A stretch of 41,188 bases of DNA. Origin: Photobacterium halotolerans DSM 18316. Lineage in GTDB: Bacteria > Pseudomonadota > Gammaproteobacteria > Enterobacterales > Vibrionaceae. A model generated the notes under the pieces. The model saw only the letters and a list, made by a program, of their open reading frames with translations. It was not told where the DNA came from and ran no database searches. Location of the stretch: assembly GCF_000425165.1 (NCBI RefSeq), contig NZ_KE384326.1, positions 1 to 41,188 of the forward strand, given 5' to 3'. Positions 1 through 8,616 of this stretch are shown piece by piece. How positions within the stretch are numbered: the stretch's first letter is position 1; every line of letters starts with the position of its first letter. Made by a program: the position numbers and the translations under genes.

Positions 1-506
1 TCAGCACAGGCACGGGCCTGGGCAAAAGAGAACAGCAGAGTCAGGTTACAGTTGATGCCTTCTTTTTCCAGGATTTCGGCCGCGCGGATCCCTTCCCAGG
101 TCGAAGCCAGTTTGATCAGGATGCGGTCGTTGCTGATGCCGGCATCGTTATACATTTTGATCAGCTTGCGGGCTTTGGCCACGCTGGCGTCGGTGTCATA
201 AGACAGGCGGGCATCCACTTCAGTGGAGATACGGCCCGGCACCACATTGAGGATTTCTTTACCGATGTTGACCGCCAGTTTGTCACCGGCGTCTTCGATT
301 TGCTGGGCTTTATCGCTGCTCTGCGCTTTGGCATAAGCAATCGCATCGTCGATGAGCGGTGCGTACTGTTCAATTTCTGCGGCTTTCAGGATCAGGGAAG
401 GGTTGGTGGTGGCGTCTTGCGGTTGGTATTTCTTAATCGCTTCGATGTCGCCGGTATCGGCAACAACAGTAGTAAGTGCGCGCAGCTGTTCCAGTTTGGT
501 GCTCAT
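1..506 (-). CDS. tal: Transaldolase, N-terminal part (cut by window edge)
   Basis: Transaldolase moves a dihydroxyacetone unit between sugar phosphates in the non-oxidative pentose phosphate pathway, in the cytoplasm. The first 168 residues are visible. They include the family blocks [14 protein letters not shown] near residue 32, [16 protein letters not shown] near 90 and [17 protein letters not shown] near 128; the Lys in ILIKLAST is the Schiff-base lysine of the family. The [19 protein letters not shown] block sits at the cut. Identity along this stretch to E. coli TalB as I remember it is high. The start is ATG (complement of 504-506) with AAGGAC a few bases upstream. The C-terminal half and any downstream partner such as transketolase lie outside the window. 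Confidence 0.95.
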   Translation of the reverse strand, partial: MSTKLEQLRALTTVVADTGDIEAIKKYQPQDATTNPSLILKAAEIEQYAPLIDDAIAYAKAQSSDKAQQIEDAGDKLAVNIGKEILNVVPGRISTEVDARLSYDTDASVAKARKLIKMYNDAGISNDRILIKLASTWEGIRAAEILEKEGINCNLTLLFSFAQARACA

Positions 507-744
507 ATCTCTTGTCCTTTGCTGTGTTTGTGCAAACGTTACGTTTGGCCTGTTGACTGTTCTTTTGAAGCCAGGTTCAATGCTCTGAACATATGGATCG
601 AAGCAAAATATTTGATGTCCCGATAATTAAATTTTTCTGTGTCGATGTCAATCGCGAAGCCCAATTCGGGCGGTTTTGCCAAACATTCTTTCGGCAGTCT
701 TACAAAGAATAAAGCGAATGTGGGAAACTGCGTCATGGCGATCA

Positions 745-778
745 TTCAGGCTGATCTCTTTGGTTTGATCAGCCTGAA
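745..778 (-). terminator. Stem-loop downstream of the hybrid kinase gene
   Basis: A perfect 12-bp inverted repeat (745-756 with 767-778) around a 10-base loop begins 5 bases beyond the kinase stop codon. The minus strand shows no T-run after the stem, so this is either a weak or Rho-assisted terminator or an RNA-stabilising hairpin. Confidence 0.5.
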
Positions 779-782
779 AGGA

Positions 783-3536
783 TTAGCCGATATCGACAGT
801 TTGCTGCTGGTTGCGAATCTCGTCACAAAGCGCTGATAAGGCTTGTGAAACCGCATCAAGCTCTGAGTCCGAGGGGATCTGCGCCGCTTTCAGTTGCTTC
901 TCGACTATTCTGGCGCTGTGGCTGACCTGCTTGGCACAAAGGCTGGCAGAGGCCCCTTTCAGGGTATGACTGAGTAACATTGCCTGCTCTAAATCGTTTT
1001 CCTGGATAGCATGGCGGATCTTCTGGTCGTAGTCATGGTGGTCATCAGCAAAGACAGTGAGAAAATACGCAATCATATCCTTGTCATGATCAAGCATTTC
1101 CAGCAGTTCTTCCGTATCTATCTGAGTGATTTGATTTAAATCGAATACTGCATGATTTAACGGTAACTCGCCTTGGTTAAGAGGCGATAAAGTGTTGTTC
1201 AGGAGAGATGGCTCCCGAAAATCGGGTTGTTGTAAGGTTTGGTGGCGCAGATAGGCCATGTAGTCAATACGGTGGCGAAAGCGTTGGAGTGCATCCAGTA
1301 ACTTTCGTTCATCGAGCGGTTTGGTGATAACACAGTCGCCCCCGGCATCCAGCATATTTTGCTGTGTTTCCTCAAACGCATCGGCGGTGCAAGCGAAAAT
1401 CGGGACAATGCAGTAAGGTTCGGCCAGGGCACGGATTCGCCGGGTCGATTCCAGGCCGTCCATCACCGGCATATGATTATCCATCAGAATCAGATCGCAG
1501 GGTTGGCGCTGCATCATTTCTAATGCTTGCAGACCGTTTTCCACGGTGTAGGTATGAAATCCCCATTGCTGAAGAAAACTTTCCATGATCAGGACGTTGA
1601 GGTGATTATCTTCAACAACCAGTACGTGCAGACCGGCAAAGGCCTCTTTGTCGATCTCGATGTTTTCGATGAACTCTTCCTGAGGGATCCCCGTATCAAG
1701 ACACAGGTTGACGGTAACAGATGTCCCAACACCAGGCTCGCTGGTGAGCTCGACATTGCCGTCCATTAATTCTGCCAGCTGTTTGACAATACTCAATCCA
1801 AGGCCGGTGCCGCCATAACGCCGGCTGGTAGAGACTTCGGCCTGAGCAAATGGATCAAAGATGAGAGCTGTTCGCTCCGGCGTTATACCAATGCCTGTAT
1901 CTTCGGCCACAATCGTCAACTGCTGTTGTTGCCCTCCGGTGAGCAGTGCCCGTCTCATACGCACTCTGACATGGCCTTTGTCGGTGAATTTTATGGCATT
2001 ACTGGTCAGGTTAAACAGGATCTGCCGAATACGGGATTTGTCTGCGTAAAACCAGGTTTCCTGATCAAAGCCACAATCAATATTCAATGTCAGCCCTTTC
2101 TCTTTTGCCAGCGGCGAGTAGGTGCTTTCAATCGTGCCGACCAGGTCAGTAAAGCAGAAATGGGTTTTATCCAGTTTCAGCTTGCCTTGCTCTATTTTAG
2201 AGAAATCCAGAATATCGTTCAGCAATGACATCATGTGCTTGCCCGAATCGAGCAGGGTGTTGAGGTGATGTTCTTGTTCTGCCGTCAATTTGGTTTTCAA
2301 TAATAATTGCGATAAACCCAGCATCCCGTTCATAGGCGTGCGAATTTCGTGAGACAGATTAGCCAGGAATGCCGATTTGGCCTTGTCTGCTGCTTTGGCT
2401 TTTTCCAGCGCCTGATTGAGCCGCTTAGTATCAGCTGAAATTTTATCGGCTCCCTGATTAAGGGCGTCATTGAGTAACTGGAACTCATACGGACCTTCAA
2501 AAGAGGGGTTGGGCTGATAATTCCCCAAACGGAACTGGGAGGCGAAACGGGTCAGTTTGGCGATCGGACCGGTAATTCGCTTGGTCAGGGCGATGGCAAG
2601 CAAGAGGATTAATACACTGATCATCGCCAGCGCCAGCAGGAAAAAATGGTGTAACTCATCAATAACACTGATAGCGCTGTCTTGTGAGGTGACAGTGATC
2701 AGCGACCAGACGGGCATGCCTTTAGCATCTTTGATCTGCGATGGCACAACTGCCGCAATCATCGCTTCGCCATCATCATCGTGGTAATTATTGATGCCGG
2801 ACATGAACGGTGCGAAGGAGGACATTGACCCTGATCCTGCTATTAAATTGGCTTGGTAGAATTGCCTGAAATGATGCAGAGACTGTTCAGTGGTACGACT
2901 GCTGAGTAGCAACTTGCCGTCAATATCGGTCAGATACACATTGTCGCCTGGGGCGACTTCATTGCCTAATTGTTTCAGCTGCTGCTTGATGTCATCCATT
3001 TTGTATTCAATCAGCAGGAAACCATCAGGCTGGTGTTTGATTCTTTTGGCAAGAAAGACAGTGGCTTCTCCCTTTTTGATCTGGGGACGGGAGATGTAAG
3101 TATTATTCCTGATCAGCGCTTTGTCGATGTCTTCTAAATTCGGGGTATTAATATTATTAATGGTTAACTCTGCAGCTGAGCTCGCATTGAGAGAATAATG
3201 ACCGCCTTGTTTACGCACCTGATGCATAGCCGCAAAGGAAGGGTCGGTTTGCCCGAAATTATGAAAAAACTGGCCAATTTGTTCAGGCGGGTGGGAAAAA
3301 ATAGGGGAGTGACTTAATAAATCCAGGTTTTTCAGCCGCAGAGTGTGTGTCTGATCCAGACTCCGGGCCACGATATTATTTCGGGCATTAATGCCATCTG
3401 CAATTTTGTCCAGCGCGACCTCATTCAGTTTCTCACTGCTAATCCAGCCATAGATATAGGCAGGAAGAATGCCAACCGCGAGCATACTCACCAGCAAAAT
3501 GGGTTTGATCCGATTGGGGACTATCCTTATCACCAT
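783..3536 (-). CDS. Tripartite hybrid sensor histidine kinase (CACHE-HAMP-HisKA-HATPase-REC-HPt)
   Basis: Inner-membrane sensor kinase of 917 residues with an internal phosphorelay of the ArcB/BarA/TorS layout. TM1 is at about 12-30, a periplasmic double-CACHE-like sensor at about 35-295, TM2 at about 297-318 and HAMP to about 370. The H-box [15 protein letters not shown] carries His396. ATPase boxes are at about 500-515 (N), 545-552 (EDTGIGI) and 574-582 (GGTGLGLSI). The receiver domain (about 636-752) has phospho-acceptor Asp686 in [13 protein letters not shown] and Lys739. The HPt domain (about 812-905) has His857 in [11 protein letters not shown]. All phosphotransfer residues are present, so it should be active. 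The start is preceded by TGAGGTG. No response regulator or output gene lies next to it, so the ligand and the final target are unknown. Confidence 0.93.
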   Translation of the reverse strand: MVIRIVPNRIKPILLVSMLAVGILPAYIYGWISSEKLNEVALDKIADGINARNNIVARSLDQTHTLRLKNLDLLSHSPIFSHPPEQIGQFFHNFGQTDPSFAAMHQVRKQGGHYSLNASSAAELTINNINTPNLEDIDKALIRNNTYISRPQIKKGEATVFLAKRIKHQPDGFLLIEYKMDDIKQQLKQLGNEVAPGDNVYLTDIDGKLLLSSRTTEQSLHHFRQFYQANLIAGSGSMSSFAPFMSGINNYHDDDGEAMIAAVVPSQIKDAKGMPVWSLITVTSQDSAISVIDELHHFFLLALAMISVLILLLAIALTKRITGPIAKLTRFASQFRLGNYQPNPSFEGPYEFQLLNDALNQGADKISADTKRLNQALEKAKAADKAKSAFLANLSHEIRTPMNGMLGLSQLLLKTKLTAEQEHHLNTLLDSGKHMMSLLNDILDFSKIEQGKLKLDKTHFCFTDLVGTIESTYSPLAKEKGLTLNIDCGFDQETWFYADKSRIRQILFNLTSNAIKFTDKGHVRVRMRRALLTGGQQQQLTIVAEDTGIGITPERTALIFDPFAQAEVSTSRRYGGTGLGLSIVKQLAELMDGNVELTSEPGVGTSVTVNLCLDTGIPQEEFIENIEIDKEAFAGLHVLVVEDNHLNVLIMESFLQQWGFHTYTVENGLQALEMMQRQPCDLILMDNHMPVMDGLESTRRIRALAEPYCIVPIFACTADAFEETQQNMLDAGGDCVITKPLDERKLLDALQRFRHRIDYMAYLRHQTLQQPDFREPSLLNNTLSPLNQGELPLNHAVFDLNQITQIDTEELLEMLDHDKDMIAYFLTVFADDHHDYDQKIRHAIQENDLEQAMLLSHTLKGASASLCAKQVSHSARIVEKQLKAAQIPSDSELDAVSQALSALCDEIRNQQQTVDIG

Positions 3537-3690
3537 ATCACCTCAGTGTTTTGTGTAACTTGTTAATAAAGGTTACGCACTGAGGATTATATGCCAAATT
3601 GTGATTGACGAAGGGAGGCTGAGCTAACAAAAATGACCTTTTTTTGCGCGCTCTTTACTGTATTTTAAGTAAAAAAACAAGGTTACCGAA

Positions 3691-5172
3691 TTAATTAAGC
3701 AATTGCTCTAATGTTAACGGCGACGTCATAATGCCCAATTGCTGGGCGGGTGTTAAGCCACTGCGATCTTGCCGGCACAGGTTGTGCCAGGCCCGGTAAA
3801 TGTCCAGCAGAGGCAGTAATCCGCCCGGCCTGGCTTTTCTTCTTGGTTCATCAACCAACTGCGCAAATTGCTGATAAAACCGCTCTTGATATTCATCGAC
3901 TTCGCGGTGAGTCGCAAGTTGTAACCATCTGGCTTCATTATCTTTTTCGCCGCCTAAATGACAGATGCCTTTACCAACCTGATCAAACCGGGTAAATGCC
4001 CACCGGTCACGCCACCAGCCCAGTAACACGATGTCGATACGCCCAGCGGCATGGCCCAGTGGCCAATCCGGATCTTCTTCCACATAGACAGGTTCAATCG
4101 TGCCGGAGCGGATTCTGTTCAGAAACACAGACAGGCAGGCTGAACGTAACAGGGGTTCCTGCGGCATGAACAGCATGAGCTGCGTGTCATTACTCACTTG
4201 TTCATTGAGCTGTAAAAAATGCGCGTACACCGCATACTGAGGCCTGATCAGATTGCCTTTGGCCGGGAAATGCTCAATGTACTGATCACTGCTTGGATCT
4301 TCCAGATGTGGTCTTGATAACACTTCGCGGTATTTTGCATCGACTTTCGCCAGCAAGCCCTGAGGTGCAGCCTGCGACGCTGCCGGTACGCTATTTTCCT
4401 GTCTGGCAAGGAAGCGGGCATTGGGGCTGTAAGGATCGTGCAGCGTATCGGGGGTGCCTGCCTGCTCCGGGTGATAGTTAATGTGCTGGCTGAGGACATA
4501 GCCGGAATTGGCCTCGCAACTGGCAATCCAGTAAACGCCATTAGCTGCATGTGGCTGAAGCGGGCTGAGTGTACAGGCCAATGCCAGCTGTGAGCGGTTT
4601 TGCAATAACCGGGTATCAAAGACCGAGAGTTGCCGACGGCAGCGACTGGCAATGTGGTTCAGCTGGTCGTAAAAGGTTTTCGGATTCATGCCAAGCCGCC
4701 GGCAGATATCCCGGATGGGGTGGCCGGTAAACAGCAGGGCGAGCAGCTTTTGCTGAACCTGGTGTTTGGGATTAAAGCCGGACCATCTGTCGACAAACGT
4801 TGCCTGACAGCTTTTGCAGCGATAACGCTGACGATCACCACTGTAACCAAAGGCATGATACAGGTGGCGATGTGTCAGTACGGGCAGCCCCAGATTGTCA
4901 CAGTCCAGATTATTACAGGCGGGTAAGCCGTTACTTTGCTGTAATTTCAGGTAACGCCATTCTGCGATGACATTCTGATTGCTGATAAGAGGAGGAAAAG
5001 CGCCGCATTCTTTGCAAATGAAGGCAGGACGGTTTGGATTGGTCCTCTGAATGATATAGTCGTCTGGATTACGGGAGCCAAAGTTTTGGCAATGCACGGT
5101 TTTGCAATGATTCAACTGCCAGTGCCCGCTGGCTGGCGGCAAGGTTGCAGCGCGTTTTTGATCTGTCATCAT
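3691..5172 (-). CDS. Double zinc-ribbon / HTH protein, possibly a domesticated transposase
   Basis: Protein of about 493 residues, not recognised by name. Two similar zinc ribbons occupy the N-terminus: HCKTVHCQNFG with ICKECGAFPP, then ACNNLDCDNLG with YRCKSCQATF. They resemble the InsA/IS1-type zinc finger. A helix-turn-helix follows (IRDICRRLGMNPKTFYDQL, near residue 155), again like IS1/IS1595-type transposases. The middle (GVYWIASCEANSGYVLSQHINY) resembles an RNase-H-fold beta-hairpin, but the acidic residue expected there is not obvious. The long C-terminal half has no motif I know. I chose ATG at 5172 because GAGGAGG lies 9 bases upstream; a GTG at 5181 would abut that RBS. No terminal inverted repeats or other transposon parts were seen, so this is probably a resident DNA-binding protein. 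Confidence 0.7.
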   Translation of the reverse strand: MMTDQKRAATLPPASGHWQLNHCKTVHCQNFGSRNPDDYIIQRTNPNRPAFICKECGAFPPLISNQNVIAEWRYLKLQQSNGLPACNNLDCDNLGLPVLTHRHLYHAFGYSGDRQRYRCKSCQATFVDRWSGFNPKHQVQQKLLALLFTGHPIRDICRRLGMNPKTFYDQLNHIASRCRRQLSVFDTRLLQNRSQLALACTLSPLQPHAANGVYWIASCEANSGYVLSQHINYHPEQAGTPDTLHDPYSPNARFLARQENSVPAASQAAPQGLLAKVDAKYREVLSRPHLEDPSSDQYIEHFPAKGNLIRPQYAVYAHFLQLNEQVSNDTQLMLFMPQEPLLRSACLSVFLNRIRSGTIEPVYVEEDPDWPLGHAAGRIDIVLLGWWRDRWAFTRFDQVGKGICHLGGEKDNEARWLQLATHREVDEYQERFYQQFAQLVDEPRRKARPGGLLPLLDIYRAWHNLCRQDRSGLTPAQQLGIMTSPLTLEQLLN

Positions 5173-5430
5173 GCTTGCCACCCTCCTCGTGTACGGACGA
5201 TACCAAAAACCTGTCCGGAAAAAGGTGCCGAGTCATTACTGCATACGATGACCCGACACCCATTAGTTGGCCCAAACTGCCAGGCATCGCATTGTCGCCC
5301 GGGTAAACCCGCTTCAAATTGTGTAAGACGCCACATTTTACCAATTTTTGAGCTGCGACAGGCAAATCCCCTGATTGAGCTGACTAATCCTTTACTAAGG
5401 CGGAGCACTGGCGCCGGCCTTAAATACGTA

Positions 5431-5457
5431 ATCCGGCCTGTCACATACAGGCCGGAT
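5431..5457 (-). terminator. Stem-loop downstream of deoD
   Basis: A perfect 11-bp GC-rich stem (5431-5441 with 5447-5457) with a 5-base loop begins 9 bases after the deoD stop codon. The minus-strand tail is only mildly T-rich (TACGTATTTAAGG), so termination may be incomplete. The rest of the gap up to the zinc-ribbon gene (to about 5172) holds nothing I can assign beyond that gene's RBS. Confidence 0.6.
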
Positions 5458-5465
5458 CAGATGCA

Positions 5466-6176
5466 TCAGATAGTGATCGCTGTTTCCAGCGCCACTTGCA
5501 TCATAGAGTGGAATGATTTCTGACGATCTTCAGAACTCAGGTGCTCGCCACGGGTAATGTGGTCAGACACGGTCAGAATGGTCAGCGCTTTCGCACCCAG
5601 CTCTGCTGCAACACCGTAGATACCGGCGGCTTCCATGTCGACACCCAGAATATTCAGCTTGTTCATCTTATCGAACAGATCTGCTTCAGGGCTGTAGAAC
5701 AAATCGGCAGAGAACACATTGCCGACACGAACCGGCACGTTTTGCTCACGCGCCTGGTTTACCGCGGTTTCCAGCAGGTGGAAATCGGCAATGGCGGCAA
5801 AGTCATGGTTGTTAAAACGGATGCGGTTCACTTTGGAGTCGGTAGACGCACCCATAGCGATCACGATATCCATCAGTTTGATGTCATCGCTCACTGTACC
5901 GCAGCTGCCGATACGGATGACGTTCTTTACACCAAAGTCTTTGATGAGCTCATGAACATAGATAGAGCAGGACGGGATACCCATACCATGGCCCATTACA
6001 GACACTTTCTTACCTTTATAGGTGCCTGTGTATCCAAACATGTTGCGTACATTGCAGACTTCTTTGGCATCTTCCAGATACGTTTCTGCGATCAGTTTCG
6101 CACGCAGCGGGTCACCTGGCATCAGTACTGTTTCTGCGAAATCACCAAATTCGGCATTGATATGCGGGGTAGCCAT
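5466..6176 (-). CDS. deoD: Purine nucleoside phosphorylase, DeoD type
   Basis: Cytoplasmic hexameric enzyme of nucleoside salvage that splits purine (deoxy)nucleosides with phosphate into base plus (deoxy)ribose-1-phosphate. The 236 residues match the usual length (about 239). Visible family blocks are [17 protein letters not shown] near residue 17 (phosphate binding), [10 protein letters not shown] near 85, [17 protein letters not shown] near 178 (Met/Glu ribose contacts) and LTVSDHI near 201 with the catalytic Asp. The start ATG is preceded by AGGAG. It lies 33 bases behind the xapX-type gene on the same strand, so both are probably one transcript. The usual deoC-deoA-deoB companions are absent, so this is a stand-alone salvage copy. 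Confidence 0.96.
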   Translation of the reverse strand: MATPHINAEFGDFAETVLMPGDPLRAKLIAETYLEDAKEVCNVRNMFGYTGTYKGKKVSVMGHGMGIPSCSIYVHELIKDFGVKNVIRIGSCGTVSDDIKLMDIVIAMGASTDSKVNRIRFNNHDFAAIADFHLLETAVNQAREQNVPVRVGNVFSADLFYSPEADLFDKMNKLNILGVDMEAAGIYGVAAELGAKALTILTVSDHITRGEHLSSEDRQKSFHSMMQVALETAITI

Positions 6177-6209
6177 AGCGGACTCCTGACAAGTTATTCG
6201 TTAAAAAAA

Positions 6210-6380
6210 TTACGAGAAGAAACGTTCAACCACTGCTTGGTATGCCATACCACCGAGGTAAACACCCACAATCCCCATGATGCCAGACAGCACTGGCGGC
6301 GCGGGTAGTGGCAGTTTTACTGCACTGAAGAAGAGACCGACAACGACTCCTGCAATAGTTGCAAGCAGAATCTCGTTCAT
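6210..6380 (-). CDS. XapX-family small membrane protein
   Basis: A 56-residue protein: MNEILLATIAGVVVGLFFSA at the N-terminus, then the signature VKLPLPAPPVLSGIMGIVG, then YLGG and a short amphipathic tail ending ERFFS. The LPxPAPPxLxGxxGIxGxYLG pattern is that of the XapX (DUF1427) family, named from a gene in the E. coli xanthosine locus. Two membrane segments are visible (about 4-20 and 30-44). Function is unknown; recurrent linkage to nucleoside-salvage genes suggests a role in nucleoside or base handling at the membrane, which is inference. The RBS GAGGG lies 8 bases before the ATG, and deoD follows 33 bases downstream. Confidence 0.88.
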   Translation of the reverse strand: MNEILLATIAGVVVGLFFSAVKLPLPAPPVLSGIMGIVGVYLGGMAYQAVVERFFS

Positions 6381-6954
6381 GTGTTTACCCTCTGTATGTC
6401 GTACTCAAGTGGTACGTCTTATCTGAAAAAAAACATCAGCACAGTAGTGGCAGAAACTCAATGAGAGCCAGTTAAGAACTGTTGCTGAATCAGGGAGCCA
6501 GTCTAGTGAAGTTACCAAGAGCAACTTTTGAAGTTGGTCACATTTTATTGATTGTTCAGCCGTCGATCCAGAGTTATTTACTAAATCTGTTGAAAACAGG
6601 AGGTTAATCGTTTGCGTTTTATTGTGGTACTGAGTTATTCAACATGGTGAATAAAGCTGATTTTTTCAGTATAAATATTGATATAACAGCACCTTGTGTG
6701 AATTATTCTTACTTTTGAGAAGCAGGATTAGATTGTTTAACACAGGAAACGGGAAAAAATGGATGTAATCGATATCATTGCTTTGCGTGATGATCTCAGG
6801 TGTGTGAGACAGGAAAGAAAAACACAGGCAGAGATAAGTATCTGTTTGTTTTTAAGCTGTGTTTAGTTGGCGAAAATAAGGATATGGACTATTGATTAAT
6901 TGGGCACAGTCTGCAACGACAGTTTTCACTTTTTTGCTACGAAGGAACGTTAAC
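6381..6954. other. 574-base gap between divergent xapX-deoD and the barrel gene
   Basis: AT-rich. It holds the predicted CRP promoter at 6500-6542. Further right there is a weak 35-codon frame (6759-6866, with AGGAAA upstream) that I do not trust as a gene, and a small AT-rich dyad AGATAAGTATCT followed by T-runs around 6832-6854. No RNA gene was recognised. Confidence 0.5.
6500..6542 (-). promoter_or_regulatory. Predicted class II CRP promoter for xapX-deoD
   Basis: On the minus strand, 6542-6527 reads TGTGACCAACTTCAAA within AAAATGTGA...TCAAAAG, a good match to the cAMP-CRP site (left half perfect, right half TCA-A). TAGACT at 6505-6500 can serve as a -10 element. With +1 at about 6493, the CRP centre falls at -41.5, the class II geometry. 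The transcript would have a leader of about 113 bases before xapX. CRP control of deo genes is well known in E. coli; its use here is inferred from the sequence alone. Confidence 0.5.
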
Positions 6955-7470
6955 ATGAAGAAATTGATGCTATCAGCGGCGCTTGCAGTGTTAAGCCTGC
7001 CAGCCAGCGCTGACATTTTAGGTTTATCTGTCGGGGCCAATGCAGGTGCATCCCGTCTGGAGTATGACGGTAACTCTGATTATGGCTATGAATACGGGGT
7101 CAATGCGTCTTATCAGGTGACCAGTATTTTTAGTGTCAATGCCGGGTTAGCCATTGGTAGCGCGGAAGTGGACTCAAAGCTGTCATCGGCAAAAAATGAT
7201 ATTGATTATACCTCTGTGCCGCTGACACTTCAGGCCGATATTCCACTGTTGGTGGGTAGTGTTTATGCCAGAGCCGGTACTAACTATTACGACGTTGATC
7301 GTAAATTATCCGGTGTGACACACAAAGATGATGGCTGGGGATTTGCCGGCGGGGCCGGTTTTGTGTTAGGTATTATACCTTTGCTGGATTTGACACTCGG
7401 CTATGAATACCGGGATATGGGAGATGTTGACAGTAACGTTATCCTGTTGAGTGTAGGACTCGGATTGTAG
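6955..7470 (+). CDS. Small outer-membrane beta-barrel protein
   Basis: A precursor of 171 residues with a clear signal peptide (MKKLMLSAALAVLSLPASA, cleavage after ASA). The mature part alternates polar and hydrophobic residues in strands such as LSVGANAGASRLEYDG, YGVNASYQVTSIFSVNAGLA and LDLTLGYEYRDMGDVDSN. It ends in VILLSVGLGL, a final strand typical of barrel proteins. The pattern fits the OmpA-like/OMP_b-brl or YfaZ-type 8-stranded barrel class; which one cannot be decided by eye. I chose the ATG at 6955 because AAGGA precedes it and the signal peptide begins there; an earlier in-frame ATG at 6892 would put extra residues before the signal peptide. It appears to be a single-gene unit. 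Confidence 0.82.
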   Translation: MKKLMLSAALAVLSLPASADILGLSVGANAGASRLEYDGNSDYGYEYGVNASYQVTSIFSVNAGLAIGSAEVDSKLSSAKNDIDYTSVPLTLQADIPLLVGSVYARAGTNYYDVDRKLSGVTHKDDGWGFAGGAGFVLGIIPLLDLTLGYEYRDMGDVDSNVILLSVGLGL

Positions 7471-7615
7471 CCGTCACTGAATGCTGCATTCAGCGCAAAA
7501 ACAGTAGTGAGATCAACACCTGTTGTGTCTGCAACCCGTATTGTGTTCTGTTTATGGGGTTGTTTATCCGGTGATCAGCCAGGATAAGCAACGCCCGATT
7601 GCGGCGGAGGCATTC

Positions 7616-8260
7616 ATGACCAATTTTGAACGATATGAGAAAACCAGTCGGGCTGTTTTTCTGGCGTTGTCGGAATTGGGTCCGGTGCAGGATTACTGGC
7701 AAACATATCAGATACGGCCGGATTGCCAGGCGTTCATTTTGCGCGGTCTGTCTCGCTTGTTACCGTTGCGACAGAATATTTTCAGAGATGCCATCGCTCC
7801 CTGGCTTGAAAATGCGCAGCAGGCGCTGCAGTCTCCGGGCATGCCAGTTTCCCAATTATTGAAAAATGACACTTATCCTTTTCCGTGCCGCGTTGATATT
7901 CAGGGTAATTATCTTCCCTGCTGGGTGTGGGGCGAGTCAAAACAACTCTTGGTGATCAGTATCATTGAACCCAGAACCGGACGATTTGGTTCACCGCGAA
8001 ATGTACCTGCTGAACGTCTTGTCGACAGGCACAGATGGTTTGATGCCCAGGTGATAGACGGAGAACAGGATTGTATCAGCACAGCGCAAACCTCTTTTCA
8101 CCAGTTTTCACAACCGGACAGGAACCGCGATGAGCCCAGCGTCATAGATGCGATACGTCACCCCAGTCGACGTACTCTGAACCCTATCCTCAGTGTGACT
8201 TTAATCGCGATGATCGTGGTTGTATTTACCTGGGTGGTGACATCTCACCTGGGTTTTTGA
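7616..8260 (+). CDS. Unknown tail-anchored protein
   Basis: 214 residues, not recognised. A soluble N-terminal region (about 1-185) is followed by one hydrophobic segment near the C-terminus (PILSVTLIAMIVVVFTWVV, about 189-208) and a few trailing residues, so it is predicted to be a tail-anchored inner-membrane protein facing the cytoplasm. There is no signal peptide. The middle has the segment YPFPCRVDIQGNYLPCWVWG with two cysteines. The start ATG is preceded by GGAGG; the frame extends upstream to 7523 but lacks a better RBS there. It may be expressed alone, since neighbours on both sides are separated by more than 130 bases. Confidence 0.7.
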   Translation: MTNFERYEKTSRAVFLALSELGPVQDYWQTYQIRPDCQAFILRGLSRLLPLRQNIFRDAIAPWLENAQQALQSPGMPVSQLLKNDTYPFPCRVDIQGNYLPCWVWGESKQLLVISIIEPRTGRFGSPRNVPAERLVDRHRWFDAQVIDGEQDCISTAQTSFHQFSQPDRNRDEPSVIDAIRHPSRRTLNPILSVTLIAMIVVVFTWVVTSHLGF

Positions 8261-8395
8261 CCTGAGGCAGACAGATACCCTGCACCTTGAGGCTAACGGG
8301 GGGAGGTGAGCAGGTCTTCACTTTAACGCTGAATTCGTTACTATGTCGCCAGATCACCAGACCCAAGCGTTGACTCTCTAATTGTAAGGAAAACC

Positions 8396-8602
8396 ATGCA
8401 TAATCTTTCTTTGTTATCGGCTTCCGAGAAAAACCGTATTGAACTTGATAAGCAGGCGGCTTACGCTGTTTGGCAGTTAAAAAACGGCAAAGCCGGGCCT
8501 GAAGTGTTCCTTAATCAGGCGGAAAGCATTTCTGATGATGACGAACGTGCTTTCTATGAAAAAGCTGTTGAGAAATACAAAAACCAGATGGGCATGGTCT
8601 GA
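8396..8602 (+). CDS. Small conserved-looking protein, possibly DUF3283-like
   Basis: A 68-residue soluble, charged protein. It starts MHNLSLLSASEKNRIELDKQ, then AAYAVWQLKNGKAGPEVFLN, and ends with a helix rich in Glu/Lys. TAAGGA lies 8 bases before the ATG. From memory it resembles a short Vibrionaceae-type family of unknown function (DUF3283), but I cannot confirm this. It is convergent with the EamA exporter gene, with only 14 bases between the stop codons and no terminator visible between them. Confidence 0.72.
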   Translation: MHNLSLLSASEKNRIELDKQAAYAVWQLKNGKAGPEVFLNQAESISDDDERAFYEKAVEKYKNQMGMV

Positions 8603-8616
8603 CACAGCGCCTCAAT

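Noticed and set aside
5173..5181. GTG start giving three extra residues to the zinc-ribbon protein
   Set aside because: It abuts the GAGGAGG ribosome site; ATG at 5172 has correct spacing.
3691..5181. Calling the zinc-ribbon gene an insertion sequence
   Set aside because: No terminal inverted repeats, target duplications or a convincing catalytic triad were visible.
5541..6308. Long 255-codon open frame on the plus strand opposite deoD
   Set aside because: It mirrors a well-conserved deoD/xapX pair, has a His-rich composition typical of antisense frames and no RBS.
6759..6866. 35-codon frame with AGGAAA upstream in the gap before the barrel gene
   Set aside because: Too short, no similarity recognised, and the region is AT-rich; chance occurrence is likely without conservation data.
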